Below, piece after piece: positions 38,601-51,372 of a stretch of DNA of 64,000 nt. The notes under the pieces were generated by a model. The model was given only the letters and a program-made list of their open reading frames with translations, searched no databases and was not told the DNA's origin. This DNA comes from Lethocerus indicus (lineage: Eukaryota > Arthropoda > Insecta > Hemiptera > Belostomatidae): assembly GCA_019843655.1 (NCBI GenBank), contig JACDQD010000008.1, positions 11,938,442 through 12,002,441 of the forward strand. Direction: 5' to 3'. The stretch's first letter is position 1, and every line of letters begins with the position of its first letter. A program made the translations under genes and the position numbers.

Positions 38601-39343
38601 TTCACTTTAACATACATCAAATTAGGATTTACACAAAGTGCTAAATTACTCGGCAAGGTCCAAGGAGTAGTGGTCCAGGCTAGAAAAGATATGTCGGGAT
38701 TAGTTACCATAGGAAAGTTGACAACCACAGCTGGATCTACTACATCTTTGTAGTTTTGACCAGATTCAAAATTGGAAAGGGGAGTGCTACAAGCAGTAGA
38801 AAATGGCATTACTTTCACCCCTCTATAGACGAGGCCTTTATTCCAGAGTTCAGAAAAGACCCACCAAACGCTTTCCATAAACCAGGGGTACAATGTCTTG
38901 TAGTCATTTTCAAAATCTATCCACCTTCCCAATCGAGTAATTATAGTCTTCCACTCGTTCGAATATCTCATTACAATCTTCCGACACTCGCTGTTATACT
39001 TTTCAATGCCCATTTTAGCGACATCTTCCGGGCCTTTGATCCCCAGCGTTTTGTCGATTTCGAATTCGACCGGCAACCCGTGGCAATCCCAACCGAATCT
39101 CCTCTCGACATGAAAACCATTCTGATGAGCGTACCTGGTCACTACGTCCTTGATCGAACCGGCCAAGATGTGACCGTAATGCGGAAGTCCCGTAGCGAAA
39201 GGTGGGCCGTCATAAAACGAGTATCTGGGCTTTCCTTTGGACTGTCGTAAGCACTCTTTAAACGCGTCAATTTCCTTCCAGTATTCGAGGATCTCTTCTT
39301 CTGATTTTGGAAAATTGATAGTTTCCGGCACTGGAATAACCAT
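35633..39343 (-). CDS. IARS1: Cytoplasmic isoleucyl-tRNA synthetase, intronless reading frame
   Basis: Class I aminoacyl-tRNA synthetase that charges tRNA-Ile with isoleucine in the cytosol. The chosen start gives 1236 residues beginning MVIPVPETINFPKSEEE; an upstream in-frame ATG (39397) would add 18 hydrophobic residues not seen in the family, and a CAAG acceptor-like site sits just before the chosen ATG. HIGH motif is HYGH (residues 55-58), with YSFYDGPPFATGLP before it; KMSKS is at 599-603. The editing domain (including AWTTTPWTLPSN) and the anticodon-binding domain follow in normal order. The last 160 or so residues contain two related repeats, each with LLENPVG, matching the UNE-I extension of animal cytoplasmic IleRS, which helps anchor it in the multi-synthetase complex. 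The whole frame is uninterrupted, unlike every other gene here. It is CpG-poor except at the 5' end. Confidence 0.97.
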   Translation of the reverse strand: MVIPVPETINFPKSEEEILEYWKEIDAFKECLRQSKGKPRYSFYDGPPFATGLPHYGHILAGSIKDVVTRYAHQNGFHVERRFGWDCHGLPVEFEIDKTLGIKGPEDVAKMGIEKYNSECRKIVMRYSNEWKTIITRLGRWIDFENDYKTLYPWFMESVWWVFSELWNKGLVYRGVKVMPFSTACSTPLSNFESGQNYKDVVDPAVVVNFPMVTNPDISFLAWTTTPWTLPSNLALCVNPNLMYVKVNDKATNKMYILMEKRLSSVFKSEDDYTVIDKFLGSKLKGERYTPLFKYFSNIKTAFQVLTDTYVTEESGTGVVHQAPYFGEDDNRVCLSAGVITKDQEPVCPVDASGRFTAPVSDFLGQYVKDADKEIIKLLKKEGRLFSASTTKHSYPFCWRSDTPLIYKAVPSWFIRVQHMTQELLASNQSTYWVPDFVKDKRFGNWLREARDWAVSRNRYWGTPMPLWVSDDMQEFVCISSVNELEQLSGIKVNDLHRETVDKITIPSKRPNHPPLKRVPEVFDCWFESGSMPYAQIHYPFENVEDFDLRFPADFIAEGIDQTRGWFYTLLVISTALFNKAPFKNLIANGLVLAADGQKMSKSKKNYPDPMEVVNKFGADALRLYLINSPVVRAENLRFKEEGVRDILKDVFLPWYNAYRFFIQNVERINAEEKMTFTFDDEKVTSSNLMDQWILSFTQSLCMFVRQEMAAYRLYTVVPRLVQFIENLTNWYVRMNRRRLKGESGLSECKDALSTLGSVLYAMVRLMSPYTPFLTELMFKNLKLLTNKKEKSVHFVLIPQPRTSLINKEIESAVERMQTVVELGRIIRDRKTIPIKYPLKEVIVILNNTENVNELEPFKKYILEELNVKSVVFTTDKLAYGVTLRAEPDHKTLGARLKGQFKAVMKAIKELKDEDLKAFQNEGKITVLSETLKPEDLRIFFSFTGPAAATLSQQYETHSSNDILVLLDITPDESMLAEGTAREIINRVQKLRKKAHLVPTDKVSVHYKITPPDSELATISKEFAEYIETALKVPFVEGTEVSSNIIIQESQQLKGAEITILITKPTSNGPNVSNAAFCQYVNVNLCGVKPCYGVTGITGSVLLENPVGQNVLNLETLKSEIRHLFGLQGHHLLFKYKDGKDVTDESLKSANQQTVCVFPKDGVLQECTVNDKKDLRTKFINVKYGDMKGMILLENPVGDSLQLSNDELKNRASILFGISKDLIKLSESENGCVTVC

Positions 39344-41089
39344 CTTGAAATGTTCAAGAAGAACGATACAGACTATAATACTCTGTGCCACATGCACACC
39401 GCAGAATAACCTGGAACTGAAAACCTACCTTAGGCAGCAACTGCTGTATGTATAACTCAAAAAGATGATGCAATTCCTATTTTCCTTATATCACGAATCA
39501 TTCTTTGAGTTCCGTATACAAATAATACTTATTGATTATAATTGTGTTTATCACATTAAATTAACGTTATAAAGTATTGATAATTTTTAAATACAAACAC
39601 GTCGTATACCTTCAGCTTAATTACTTCCGTCCATTTCAGTTAGTGTGTCATAAAATAAGTTGTCTTAAAAAAATGAGTATGTGATATAATAGCCACATTT
39701 TATAGTGAAACTTATCCTAACACAATTCGGATTTACAACTAATTTTACTTAATTTAAAAAAAAAAAAATTAGAATCGGTCAAATAAAAATATAGCCACTT
39801 ATATTACTATATAATCAAATTAATTTCAGAACTATACTAATAATGTAAATGCTCAATGATTCGAGTAAAATTATTGGTGTTGAAATATGGTCAAAGTTAG
39901 TAGGTGCCATCTCCTTAGAAGTGGAAGGGTAGGTTCCTTTGTTTTTTATATCCATTATGCTTTTTATTAATGAAAAGCTGTACTTTAAATTTTTAGTTTA
40001 TAATGTTTAAAAGATACTTTCAAAGGATAGTTTAAATGTAGATGGCTGGCTACATCAGACAGTTCTGATGTGTAACTTTATCTTGTGTCGATCATTGAAA
40101 CTAACATATCGCCGCCATTTGCAAGGTGTATTTTGTTTATTCCCCTATTTACTATTAAGACATTTATTATTTACTATATGAATTTATTATTAACAGTGCT
40201 TTAATTATTTGATAACATGTATAATGAGTCGTAGTACCTCGTTGTGGTATACAAAATCTAAATGAAAAAAATATTTGGTAAGAACCATTTAGTTGGAGTT
40301 TGTAATACAGGTATTTTGTTTCATTGGCTGTGTACATACATGTTTAATGAAGTACAATGTTATGATTAATACGCTCAGTTTATAACTGGTTGAACTTTTC
40401 TCATCTGAAATAAGGACTCGTTTGAGCATTTGACGAAGGTAAATACTTTATTTTGTAGCGATAAATTTACGAGTTTAATATCTGGTGTAAACGCATTTTA
40501 GGGATTGGACTTATCGACTGAGGCGATAACATTAATGTAAATAATAGTCACTGAGTACTTCGATGGGGTTCCCACGACTTCCCACTTTTAAGGTAATATA
40601 TTTATAATTTTCTAGAACCACTTTTTGATTCTATGAATGTTGTGAATTGGTGCTGAAATTTATTCAGCGAAAATTATGAAATGTCCGTCCTCCGTTTAAA
40701 ATGACTTTCATATATTGTCACAATAACGCTTCGTATTTTACCATTTCTCCTATATATTTAACATCATTCAGTAGCGGACTGGTCATAATGAACAGATTAT
40801 TCCTTTTTTTATTATTTATTGTATTATTATTTATTATATTATTATTATTTATTTTATGTATTATTTATTCTACATTATTGAGAGCTTCTGTTTCCACTCA
40901 CTGAGTCAAAAAAATGCTGCACCGATTGAAACCATTTATGTCGTTAAGATTAGTGTTACTAGTCCAAGAACCGGTGCAGAAGACATCCGTTTGAAGCGTA
41001 TGTGACCACCGATTACACCATAACATTTTTTAAATCGCACTGTACTATTTTAACAAATTGCCGGCGTTAAACTTGTAACCAAGTGAAAG

Positions 41090-41640
41090 AAACCAAAGGC
41101 GTTCAAGGCGATTCACTCCTTTCTCGATCGATTATACCTTCCATTCCTTTTTTTCGGGAGCGTTGACCCGCCCGATTTTGTAAAATTCGATCTCCCTCCT
41201 AATTTGACGATGATTTCGTGTTAGAGTAAGTTGGCGAATTTGAGAGGGTTAACGGCCGGGCGTGTTGCGCAACGGGGTGCCTAGTATTGCTAGCCCACAA
41301 CTCGCGCATAGCAATAGGGTCCCATTGGGGGCGGCTAATTGAAAAATCGTTCGAACCGCCTGGCAATCGGCGTCGATCGGGGCACTAAACCGGGCGAAAG
41401 AAACGAAAGCTGGCTTCAACACGGACAAAATCAATATTCGAGGGCGGACTCCCTAAACTTTCACGAACGTTCCTTATGTACGTGTCCCGGCCACTGTCCG
41501 TCGTCCCTCCGATTGTTTAACTTGGTCCGAAGCCAGGAAATTGCGCAACGGGTCTCGACGTAACGCTCTTCATTTCGGTCATCTCGTGTTTGGCCGGCGC
41601 CATTAACGCCTCGGTCGTACCAGAAGGAATGCAGCACCCG
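41090..41640. promoter_or_regulatory. CpG-rich island with no adjacent gene
   Basis: Dense CpG sequence in an AT-rich genome, including a 12-base direct repeat (TTGCGCAACGGG at 41265-41276 and 41541-41552). No coding exon is seen. It could be an enhancer, an unannotated promoter or an old repeat; function is inferred from composition only. Confidence 0.3.
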
Positions 41641-42641
41641 TTGTAAACCAAATTTCTTGTCTCATAATTACTTTACAATGTGTTACTTTTGTGGCACCTT
41701 TCCTGACGACAACCAGTAAAATAGGGATCTCCGCCGAATCCTCGCCGCAACTTAGTGACCACTGTGATATCACTCCACTATCTCAATACATATTGCCCAT
41801 ATCATGAGGTCACGAGAATTATTTCGAAACGTGGACCGCAAAATATATTTCCTTACGGAATACCCTTTATGCACACTTCATTTATTATTTAAGCTCGAGG
41901 ATCTCTTCCAGAAGGAATAAGAAAGACAAGAAACAATTATGAACGTATTCTTACAGGTTACACAGTCGCTTTCTCTGTGGAAGAGCGAGATAGGCCAAAT
42001 GTACGGTGCGTGAAAACGCGCGTAGCAGTGACAGCACTAATAATTCTCGGTTATAAAACTGGGCTAAATTATACAGCGAGGTTTTTAAGGAAACAAACTT
42101 TCGTTACCAAATGACGCTCGTTTTCAATTATTTAATGTCTATGATCTCACTCATTCACATCCGTATTAGCATAATTTTGAAATCCATTAGTTGGCTTCGT
42201 CCAAACATGTTTAAAAAAAGAGAGTTGGATAATCGTTTGGGACCGAACATCAACAACGCATATGTATACCATATAGATTTGAACTGAACTCATTAATTTA
42301 AAAGTGAATTGCGGCGAAGTTTTGATTATTGGATTTAAAGTATTAATGGAAAAGCGATTTAATAGAGGCAGAAATTGTTCAAGAATCCACTTTACGCTTA
42401 GTTAAACGAATAACGCATGTAGGGAGTAACGGAACCATTACTTTTCCTAATGGCTCGATTGTATCATTCTCAGAAATTAATACCTCATAAATAATTGAAA
42501 ACAACGTAGCATTGCGAAATAAATCGTATGTGCATTATTTATTTTAATCTTCATTCAATGTTATTTATCGAACTATATCAGAAAATAATTGGAAACTTAT
42601 AAACATTTGTTCTGAATACTATTGACAACGTTTAAACACTC

Positions 42642-42899
42642 TCAAATTAGCGGCTCATGAAAGACCGGCGGGTCAACTCGAGGTGAAGGAGTCGAAGGGA
42701 TTTCCTCTTCTTTTTTTACTTCCTGAATTGGCAATTGTACCGAAGTGCAGAAGCCTGCTGCAAATACGGAAGCGCTACGGGATTCTTCGAGCCACGATAT
42801 CGGTCCGGACTGATTTAAATGCCGCTGGCAATTATTCATTTCCAAGGATCCGGCGTTGACCCCTTGCCAGCGGGTAGAGTTCCCATTTTGGCGTTCCAC
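42642..42899 (-). CDS. Unrecognised 85-codon open frame (weak candidate)
   Basis: Starts MERQNGNSTRWQG and ends with an acidic, proline-rich tail (KKEEEIPSTPSPRVDPP). I do not recognise it. The composition is more protein-like than the neighbouring frames, and the lack of splice context or a conserved domain keeps it speculative; it may be a chance frame in a CpG-rich segment. Confidence 0.12.
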   Translation of the reverse strand: MERQNGNSTRWQGVNAGSLEMNNCQRHLNQSGPISWLEESRSASVFAAGFCTSVQLPIQEVKKEEEIPSTPSPRVDPPVFHEPLI

Positions 42900-45142
42900 C
42901 TCAGAGCACGGTAGATAAAATCGGAATTGGACTTAACCCCTTTCTTCCACCCTGGTCAAATCAGACTGTCTTATACGCCACTTGCTATGTAACGTTGGTC
43001 TCCAAATTTATTTATAATCACCAATAACTGTAAATTTAATGCAACTTAAATATCCACTATATGTATTATAGATGTAAAATTTGTAGTCTGTAGAATATAT
43101 TCCATTTACCTTTATTCTCTGGTAAGCCTCCTCTTGCTTCAATGGTAATTAGGCCACTGGCGGTTTCCCTGTTCCACCTACTAGCAGAATGTTTGGTACC
43201 TTTAATTTTCGGAACCGAGCAATAACTCTTTCGCAATAAGTCTATCATAATTATACAGCCAATTCTGTAAGGGGGATTTTCCTTCCAGATTCTGCCATAA
43301 GCATGTTATAAGAATGTATTGCAGGCATAATAATAATAAACAGACATATGGCGCGCAATAATGTTGAGCAGTGAATCAGGTGAGGAAATTGAAATGATTG
43401 GTTTTTTGAGACCTGCGATCCAATTAAAGTACAATAATCCATTAGAAAGTTCGTCGAAACAGCACGGGAGAAGTGCAATATATAATACGACTCGACAAAA
43501 CAAAAGTTAAAGGTTTGTTCGGGTCGAAGACCAGTCCCAATTGGAGCAAGGTCTAGCTAGAGAACTTACAACTTGCCGTTGCGCAATTCTTCGGCAAAAA
43601 CGTGCGTATTCCATCGAAAGGGGGTCAATTTCGTTACTTTTTTACAACAGTTTTCACTTGCAAATTAGTTATCGTTTTTCTTTTTTTATCTCTATTTTTA
43701 TAATAAAATTTTATTATCGGCATTTCGTCGATATACGCTAGGTAGTTATCTTTAATATCCGCCGAACATTAAATGAAGAAGTGGTTAAGCATAATTATGA
43801 ATCTCATCGATCTTTTTCAATTTCCTCGTCTATAGTATTACCCCCGCGGTGATACGTTCGATATTCTCCTTATAGTTCCCGCATAGGGACAATGATGTAC
43901 TCGTCCATTGCACCGACGGCCCTATGTCACATTAACTACCCTACATGCAGAGCAACATGCCATATTGAATTTTAATGTCGATTATAACATTACAACATTA
44001 TTAACAATATAAAAATTCGCTGAAGAATGCGGCTCGCAGAGTCCGGCCCACTTGCTTGCTCCCACCCGTCTAGAATTTCGACAGGATTTACGGTTACAAG
44101 GAGTGTAGGCGTCATTGTTTTAGAGTGTATTTTGTTTTGAGGTTAATTCGGGTTTCGTTCGAATTAAAATAAGACTATCGAATTTTACTTATTGAATTTT
44201 TGATTGTCAAGAAATACTAAATATTTCATCATCGCTAGAACATAAATCGCCGATAAACCTGAGAGTCAGATGGCTGTGGACGGTTTCGCGTTCTAAAACC
44301 GGTTAACATTTAAAGGCTCCCGAAGAGAGAGAGTGAGAAAAATGAATCACCGCTAAACTTCCAATCTTTGAACAAAAGATCGGTTTTCCCACAGTTTATT
44401 CCATAGGACCAAGACTATCATCAATGTATGTGTGCTCCGTGTTTACGTTGGGCTACATTTACCATAATTAGGTGTAAAAGTAGCCAAATATTTCCGGTTA
44501 GTGAACAAAGGAACTGAACTGATTACTGGGTAATAATTAGAGCATGTTGTACTCTTTGGAAATGGAAAAAAATTAATGTTTTACTATATAATTTTCACGT
44601 AAAACAAACGGGAGGACATAATAATAAATATTAAAAAGTAATATGATGTAACAACGTATGAATCTTCATTTCACCCACTTACGTCTGGTTGGTTATATCT
44701 TCGCATGTTCATCGAACGATTTAGAAACGAACGTCGTCTATCTCGTTACATAAAGCTGACTGACCATCGAACTGTTAAGTTTGGTTGTGTTACTCAGGTA
44801 TTCTGTTGAATTACCGACTGCCAACTGAAGAAGCGAGTCTATTGAAAATCGCTACAGTGCAACATTTTGTTTACAGTGCATCGTTTTTTTGAAGGTCTTT
44901 TATATTAGGAAAGAATAAAATTTAGGCTCTCGATCTCTCGCAACACTTCCGACGGTAAAAGTGTCGTCACCGCCCAAGGGAGACTCGAGGCTGAAGTAAT
45001 CTGCCGTTGGGATCTATCGTTGGAATTTCAACTGCCAACCGGAGTGTTCCTTCGATAAGGAAAATCCGCGAAAGACTAAAGCCGATTAAAAATGCTTTGC
45101 TTCCCAAACCAAAGAAGACAAACATCCCGAAAACAATAACAA

Positions 45143-45168
45143 GATATATATATATATATATATACACA
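45143..45168. repeat. (TA)n microsatellite, intergenic
   Basis: Short TA repeat about 20 bases before a copy of the dispersed GAAGATG motif. Confidence 0.85.
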
Positions 45169-48100
45169 CGACAAACAGACAACCACCACTGAAGATGTCG
45201 AGCAGCCGTAACCGGTCTAGCAAAAGACAAAACCAGTGAGAGGAGACAGAAACACACGAAATCTATGGAATAAATGTCTTTTCCCACTGTCTAATCATAT
45301 CCCAGTTTAAATCCATGTGAGGGGGGTTGGTTTCGTCCCACCTTCAGAAGTTTGAAGGATATTAGTTTTATTAATATTAATAATGGTTAACGATGAAATT
45401 GGTTGTAAATTTCTTAATATTCTGCGTCATATTTCAGACTTATCCTCACTCATTACCAAATAATGAACCATTTAATATTAATAACCAGTGTAATATTAAT
45501 AACTTTACACTGTATGGAATATGCCTGAGGAATCTCCGACGGTGGAACGATGGCTCAAGCTTGGTACATGATTTTATTCATAAGTCTGTTTAGTAATATA
45601 TGTCAAGCACTTATACATGTTGTAATTATGCTAATCATCCCGAGCTCTTGAAATCTAGGTTAATATATATCCTTAGTCCTATGAATGCATTAGTGGCTTA
45701 ATTGTGAAGTGAGTTTACATCCCACGCTGCACCCCCGGCAGAGATACGATCCAACTCATGTGTCGTTTTAAGGGTTATTAATTAATTAATTTATTAGAAA
45801 TGAATATCCTATTTCCCACTGGAAAAGATTCAGTGAATGAATTCCCCGGTTATATACCTTCAGGTATATAAATATGTAATATGGAATATTTATTGTTCTA
45901 CTGATGAAACTGGAAGGACTTCTGTTCCGCCAGTTATTTCTGTTCTTAATTTTCTTAATCAAAGTTCAAGAATAACACAAATAGAAAAAATAAGTCTTCT
46001 TTAATCTATAACATATATAACACTATAACTCGAACATATGTTTGTATTATATTCTTGTTTCGTTTGATTGCGGATGTAGTCTTTATTAATCTTTCATTCC
46101 TTTTTTGTGGCACGAAATCAACCTCTCATGTTATTAGTGCCGCTGTTCGCAGAGAACCTATTCTATTCTCTATATGAGGGTTCTGGGAAGAAGGCAACGT
46201 CGGCAGTCGATTTTCCCAAATCATCAAGTTTAGAGGAAAACTTTCACTGATACCCACCAGACGAGAAAATGTACAAAAAAATATCATCATACTCGTTGGA
46301 TTTATATCTGACATAATTTTCTAATACGTCAGTTATGCTCTACGACTAAGTAATTAATCGCGTTAATGTTTGGAAGAGGGCACAATTATCTTCTTCTTTC
46401 GTCCAATAAATTAATAGTAGTAATAATAATCTCTTCTTCCTTATTTTATAGTCTCTGGGTTTAAAATTTGATGAGATTTTTCCTCTGAAAGTGGCTTCGG
46501 TCGGAGAAGGTGGCCGTGACCCATACTATACCCTACTTCACTCATCTTTCTACTGAGGGGATTTTCATCTCGAAATTTTTGTATTTTTTCACGGATTATT
46601 TTGTTTTATATTGACCGAATTCTGTGAAGTATTAAAATATTAAGTATGATCATCTTAGTGATAAGGTAAACAGTTCTGATTTATATGATCAGTGCGAGAG
46701 CTTTTTAAAATTTAGAGATTTTCGGAGCAGTATATTGGTTGCATGGTGCCATGTGCTTCCGGCGACATTTCGTGCTCCAGATAGCCCCGTTGTTGGTGCA
46801 TGACGGCCTCAATTGCAGGAGACAAGGAATACTCCTTATTTCGATATTATATTATGAAGTACTTATGTTACACCTGATATGAGTTTCATAAATGCCTACA
46901 CTGAAGAACATGAAATATCGCGCAGGTTCCTGCCGGTTTCTGAACGTTGAAGTTATTTCTAGTTTAGAATTCTAGTCTAGAAACATTCGAACAATAACTT
47001 ACAGCCTATGATTCGTTACGAAAAATTGAACAACTAAAATGTACTTTGAATTATTATTGGTATAATATTACTAAAAGACAATATACACTGCTTCTTAATA
47101 TCCATTACATTTATTCTACGAACTATGGAATACGGACTGGTTTTACTTTATAATCTTACGTTGAATATTGAGTAAATTACCGTGAAAATTAACGGCGTTC
47201 GGAAATATGCTTATGCCACAGTTACAATTGACCCGGTGTTGCGACTTCTTTTTTTTTTAATTCGTCGCTCGACTTATCCAGCAGAAAACAGACGTGGTGG
47301 GGAAAAACGGGAAGAGGAAAGGAAGGGAGGAGGAGTCTGGGTCGTGGCCGCCCCAACCGGAGGACCTTTCATTGTGCCATCGATGCGCACGACGGACACT
47401 ACGCCACACTTCAGATTATTAACACCTCCACGGCTCCTCAAAACGTCTAGGATTACACAGATCCAGGTAGACCCCCCAGTCAATTCCTATTCTTTGCCAA
47501 CTTTTAATATTCAGGTTTTTATTTGTAATTGACCCAAATAAAAAAATATTACCGACATATTGCAGATCGGTTCAGCTTCTCGGCGCTGTCAGCAATATTA
47601 TTCTGCCAATACTCCAATGACAGGAGCAAGCGTAGGGAGATCTAAAATCCGTTAATAATTTTACGATTCTCTTCCGAAACAAACGCGTGTTGACTTTAAA
47701 ACAAAAGAGTATATGAAAATTATTTATTGAAAGTTTAACGTTGATGCGGGATTCAGACCACAGTATAGCCGCAAAAGCCGCGTTGACCTTTCTCGTGCGG
47801 TAAATGTTCTGCACATAAAAATACAGTAATTCTGGAATTAATATTGTTTTTCATGTCGGCTAACACAGTTCGAGGTCTGAACTGTGCGGCATTTAATTTT
47901 TAAATTACTAGTGAAAATATTTGCTTATTTATCCTTATAAAAATTTTCTCAGAGAAACACCAATGATAGCGTTCTAATTGACATTAGAATTACAGACACC
48001 ACTACCGTTTTGATGGCAAGAGAATTATTACAGTTACAGTTATGCTCATTTCATAGTAAACAAACAGACATGAACTTATCGTTCTATTAAACTGTTATCA

Positions 48101-49473
48101 TTTAATTAAAAATTCGTTTCACTTTGACTATTAAAAATTGATAATTAACAAACTATTTATATATATTTCATTCAGTTCATTCAATCAGGGCTGGTTTCAG
48201 GATTATTATAGAGATCTGATACGTAAGGAAATCTTTAAGCAAAAAGTTATCTAAAAATTAGTCTAAATCTAAGTTATCTAAAAAGATATCTAAGATCAGA
48301 AACATATTAGCGCTGCAGAACCATTATATTTTCCACAAACAATAGTCAATATCTTTCGGCAATCGGACAAGTCATAGTGTCTTACCTCGTCTAGATAGTC
48401 GGATTCAATATTTAAGGATTTAACAATTCTATGATGAGAATAAATCAAATTTCTATTAGGTCCGTATCAACGGTTCGTCAATCGTCCATCGTTAATCGAA
48501 CTTTCTACTTGTCCGCGTGTCTACCGCCTTCGAGTCATCCATCAGCGTCCCTAAATTCAACGACGGACATGTCGAAATCGTCTGTTCAACAATTAGCGAG
48601 AATAGATTAACCTTTTGTCCAGTAAAAAAAGAGGAAAGCCGGGTTAATTAAGCCCACCCGGCCAGTTTGGATTCCGAACAGCGACTTCTTGTCGGCCCCT
48701 GTCCGGTAAGAGGAAGACCTGTGTTATTTCAACTCATTTACAACATCCTCTATATAACTTCCTGGAAAATAGCGCTCTGAAAAAAGGACAACAATTTCCT
48801 TTATCTCCTGTATTTATTAATGGTAAAAAGGCTTATCTAATAAATAGACTCCGAAAATAAAAAAAATCAGATTTCTTATTCATACCGCACCTTATAAATA
48901 AATCATCACGTCATAAATACCTATTGTTGATAAACAGTAAGGTGGCAGAATATTTAGTTCAATGTTGATTTCCAGCGGCCGTAATTGCTTAGTTAGTTAT
49001 AGGGAGTTTGGTGGAAGTGTCCTGGAGATGTCAGATGATCAGTATGTTTTCAGAAGTACCTCCTTAATTCGTCCAATACCCATACGTCTGAACTTAAACT
49101 TGTACGTCTCTATTTAATTATTCGCAACTTATGTACCCATTTCGGCAAAAAATGATGCGTAAATCTGATATACTTTTGTAAATTGTGTTGGTCTCTCGCT
49201 AAACATCTTACTATCTTTACTATGTAGGATGTATAAATATATACCTATATTCCATTAGTGTACAAGCCCTGAATGTTCTAGAGCCACTGAAAATATTATT
49301 AAAGGAGCTTGTCTCATCAGTCCAGATAATAATATATATTTATTTGATTATAATTATATAAATAGAGTTTCATATAAACAGTGTTGTGCAATATAGAAAA
49401 ATCATAAACCATGTTTAAAACGATTATCTTATAAATGTTAACAGTTTCTAGCGACGAAAACGTGTTTTATCGG

Positions 49474-49504
49474 CAGGAGCACGTTTTTTTATAACATGCT
49501 CCTG
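49474..49504. repeat. 8-bp inverted repeat CAGGAGCA / TGCTCCTG
   Basis: CAGGAGCA at 49474-49481 pairs with TGCTCCTG at 49497-49504 across a T-rich 15-base loop. Could form a small hairpin; no gene context. Confidence 0.35.
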
Positions 49505-49765
49505 TTATAGTATTAATCAGATCGGATTAGGGACGAATTGCGTAACTGGGATATGATCACGGCTCACGCTCGCGAATGTACAAGTTCCATTAATTACGCT
49601 CATAAAAAAACCCGTAAGTGTTACTTGCGCCTGTTGGTTATATTTCATTGCTCCGACCTAGGTCTTTTAACCGTGATTGAAACCGGATTAAGTTATTGCT
49701 ACATAGGTGCACTGGACATACAAGCATGACCTAGACATACCGTCAACAAGTCTTACTAACTTCAT

Positions 49766-49773
<8 letters not shown>

Positions 49774-49817
<44 letters not shown>
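49774..49817. repeat. (TA)n microsatellite, intergenic
   Basis: About 44 bases of TA repeat with a CA-rich left flank. Confidence 0.95.
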
Positions 49818-49820
<3 letters not shown>

Positions 49821-50985
49821 AAGGATATACATATAAAGTATTTAACATTATAGTCGAAAATGCCGAAAATAAGCTATTGAACTTTTTCCTTCAGTGCCTC
49901 AAAGGAACTGATGATTTCTTGGCCTCCCAATAAAATGGTATAATTTCTATGGTGTGTATGGAAATAGATGCATAACCCTATTGAGACTCAATAAGCTTCA
50001 ATTGGAGTGCCCGAAAATGTCCTGAATATAATCACCAGTGAGATATTGATTCTGTTTCTTCGGTCTCACAGATATCCAGGAGACCTTTCTGAAAACGGCA
50101 CCGGGATGGCATAGAAAGACGTTCTGTGCAATTATTAACGAAAATTCTGTTGGGCCCATTGGCGGTGTTGCGAAATTACTTCTCCACTGTTACGAAATAT
50201 AATATCACACTGAACGGCCGTTCGGACGGACCCGACCGTGGCCCCGAGCTCCCACCAGGCGAAAGTTAAAATCCAGAATTGCAAATTAAAAGATTTTTTT
50301 CTCCGACCCGCGGCCACCGTGAGCCGGGGAAGAAAGCCGAAAATGTCCGCCCTCTCAAGAAAAAATCAGTTACGAAAGAAATTATGTCCCAAGTAGAGTC
50401 CACTTTCTAGATTACACGTCGGTTTCAGCACGGAGCCATAAAATTGGATAGAATTCTACAAACAAATGACCCTCTCCGCGCGGGCATAAACATTTGCTAA
50501 CTTGTGGAATGAATAATTATCCCCCGAGATGCGGATCTTGAGCAAGCCGGCTCTGTTGGCAACACGTCGCGGATATTGCTGTTCGTGGCGCTAACTGCCA
50601 GTTTGGGTAAAACCGGAAACGTGAAAATTATTATGGATAAATCGCCGGTTTCAATTGCGTCAATCATACCAATTGTCGCGGGAAATGAATCTTAAATGTT
50701 CTACGTCTAATTTGTTAAACTGTCGATGTCGTAAATTTGCAACCACTTAATACTTATTTCTCAATAAACTAAGTGAATTCATAATGTTCGCCTTAAAATT
50801 ATTAGAATCAACGTTTATTACTCGGACATACATACGTTTATTACGAATAAACGACAATATTTTATTGACATATTTTACGTTCATTAATGTAACAAGACCG
50901 ACATTACAGATTGTTATAAAAGTTGTTATGAAATGATACCACAGGTTAGAGTATCAGGAGTCAGATGTTTAGATGAGATTAAATT

Positions 50986-51372
50986 ATGAAATTCTCATTT
51001 TGCCTTTTTTACTTGCTTTTTCTCTTAATTTCACTGTACAGACTAAGTCGTGGGAAATCCTATGGGCAGCAAAGACCGTGTGAAAGTATCGTACAAGATC
51101 TTCATCGATGCCAATTATTATCCGACACAATTGAATTGTGCTGTTCTTATAACTGGCATTATTTCTTTTTCATTTTAAGGCCAGCAATGAAACTGGCGGT
51201 ATTTTCAAAGACTTGCGTAAGCCCTTGCCGAGCGTTGAGCTCAAATTTAGGTTTTCAGCATGGACTTGGAATTTTACAAATCTTATTATGTGGAAGCATA
51301 TACTGTATTGAATTATTAGTGTGGACAAATCCAGTCATATCTACTTATATTCCGCTGATGGACTCAGACTGA
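50986..51372 (+). CDS. Unrecognised 128-codon open frame with signal-like start (weak candidate)
   Basis: Begins MKFSFCLFYLLFLLISLY, which resembles a signal peptide or membrane segment, followed by RGKSYGQQRPCES and several cysteines. It is the longest unexplained frame in the gene-poor region, but the rest of the sequence is not compositionally protein-like and no homologue comes to mind. Probably chance. Confidence 0.15.
   Translation: MKFSFCLFYLLFLLISLYRLSRGKSYGQQRPCESIVQDLHRCQLLSDTIELCCSYNWHYFFFILRPAMKLAVFSKTCVSPCRALSSNLGFQHGLGILQILLCGSIYCIELLVWTNPVISTYIPLMDSD

Noticed and set aside
36387..39250. Open frames of 106-175 codons on the plus strand inside IleRS (36387-36707, 36723-37250, 38756-39250)
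   Set aside because: They are antisense to a highly conserved coding sequence with all IleRS motifs and carry no signature of their own.
39344..39397. 18-residue N-terminal extension of IleRS from the upstream ATG at 39397
   Set aside because: The added residues do not resemble the family N-terminus, and an acceptor-like CAAG precedes the chosen ATG at 39343.
45393..45593. 66-codon frame with signal-peptide-like start (MKLVVNFLIFCVIF)
   Set aside because: Short, Asn-rich from AT-rich DNA, no splice or promoter context; hydrophobic starts are common by chance in such sequence.
47182..47532. 116-codon open frame with KREEERKGGG
   Set aside because: Low-complexity purine-rich sequence open on both strands; no protein features.
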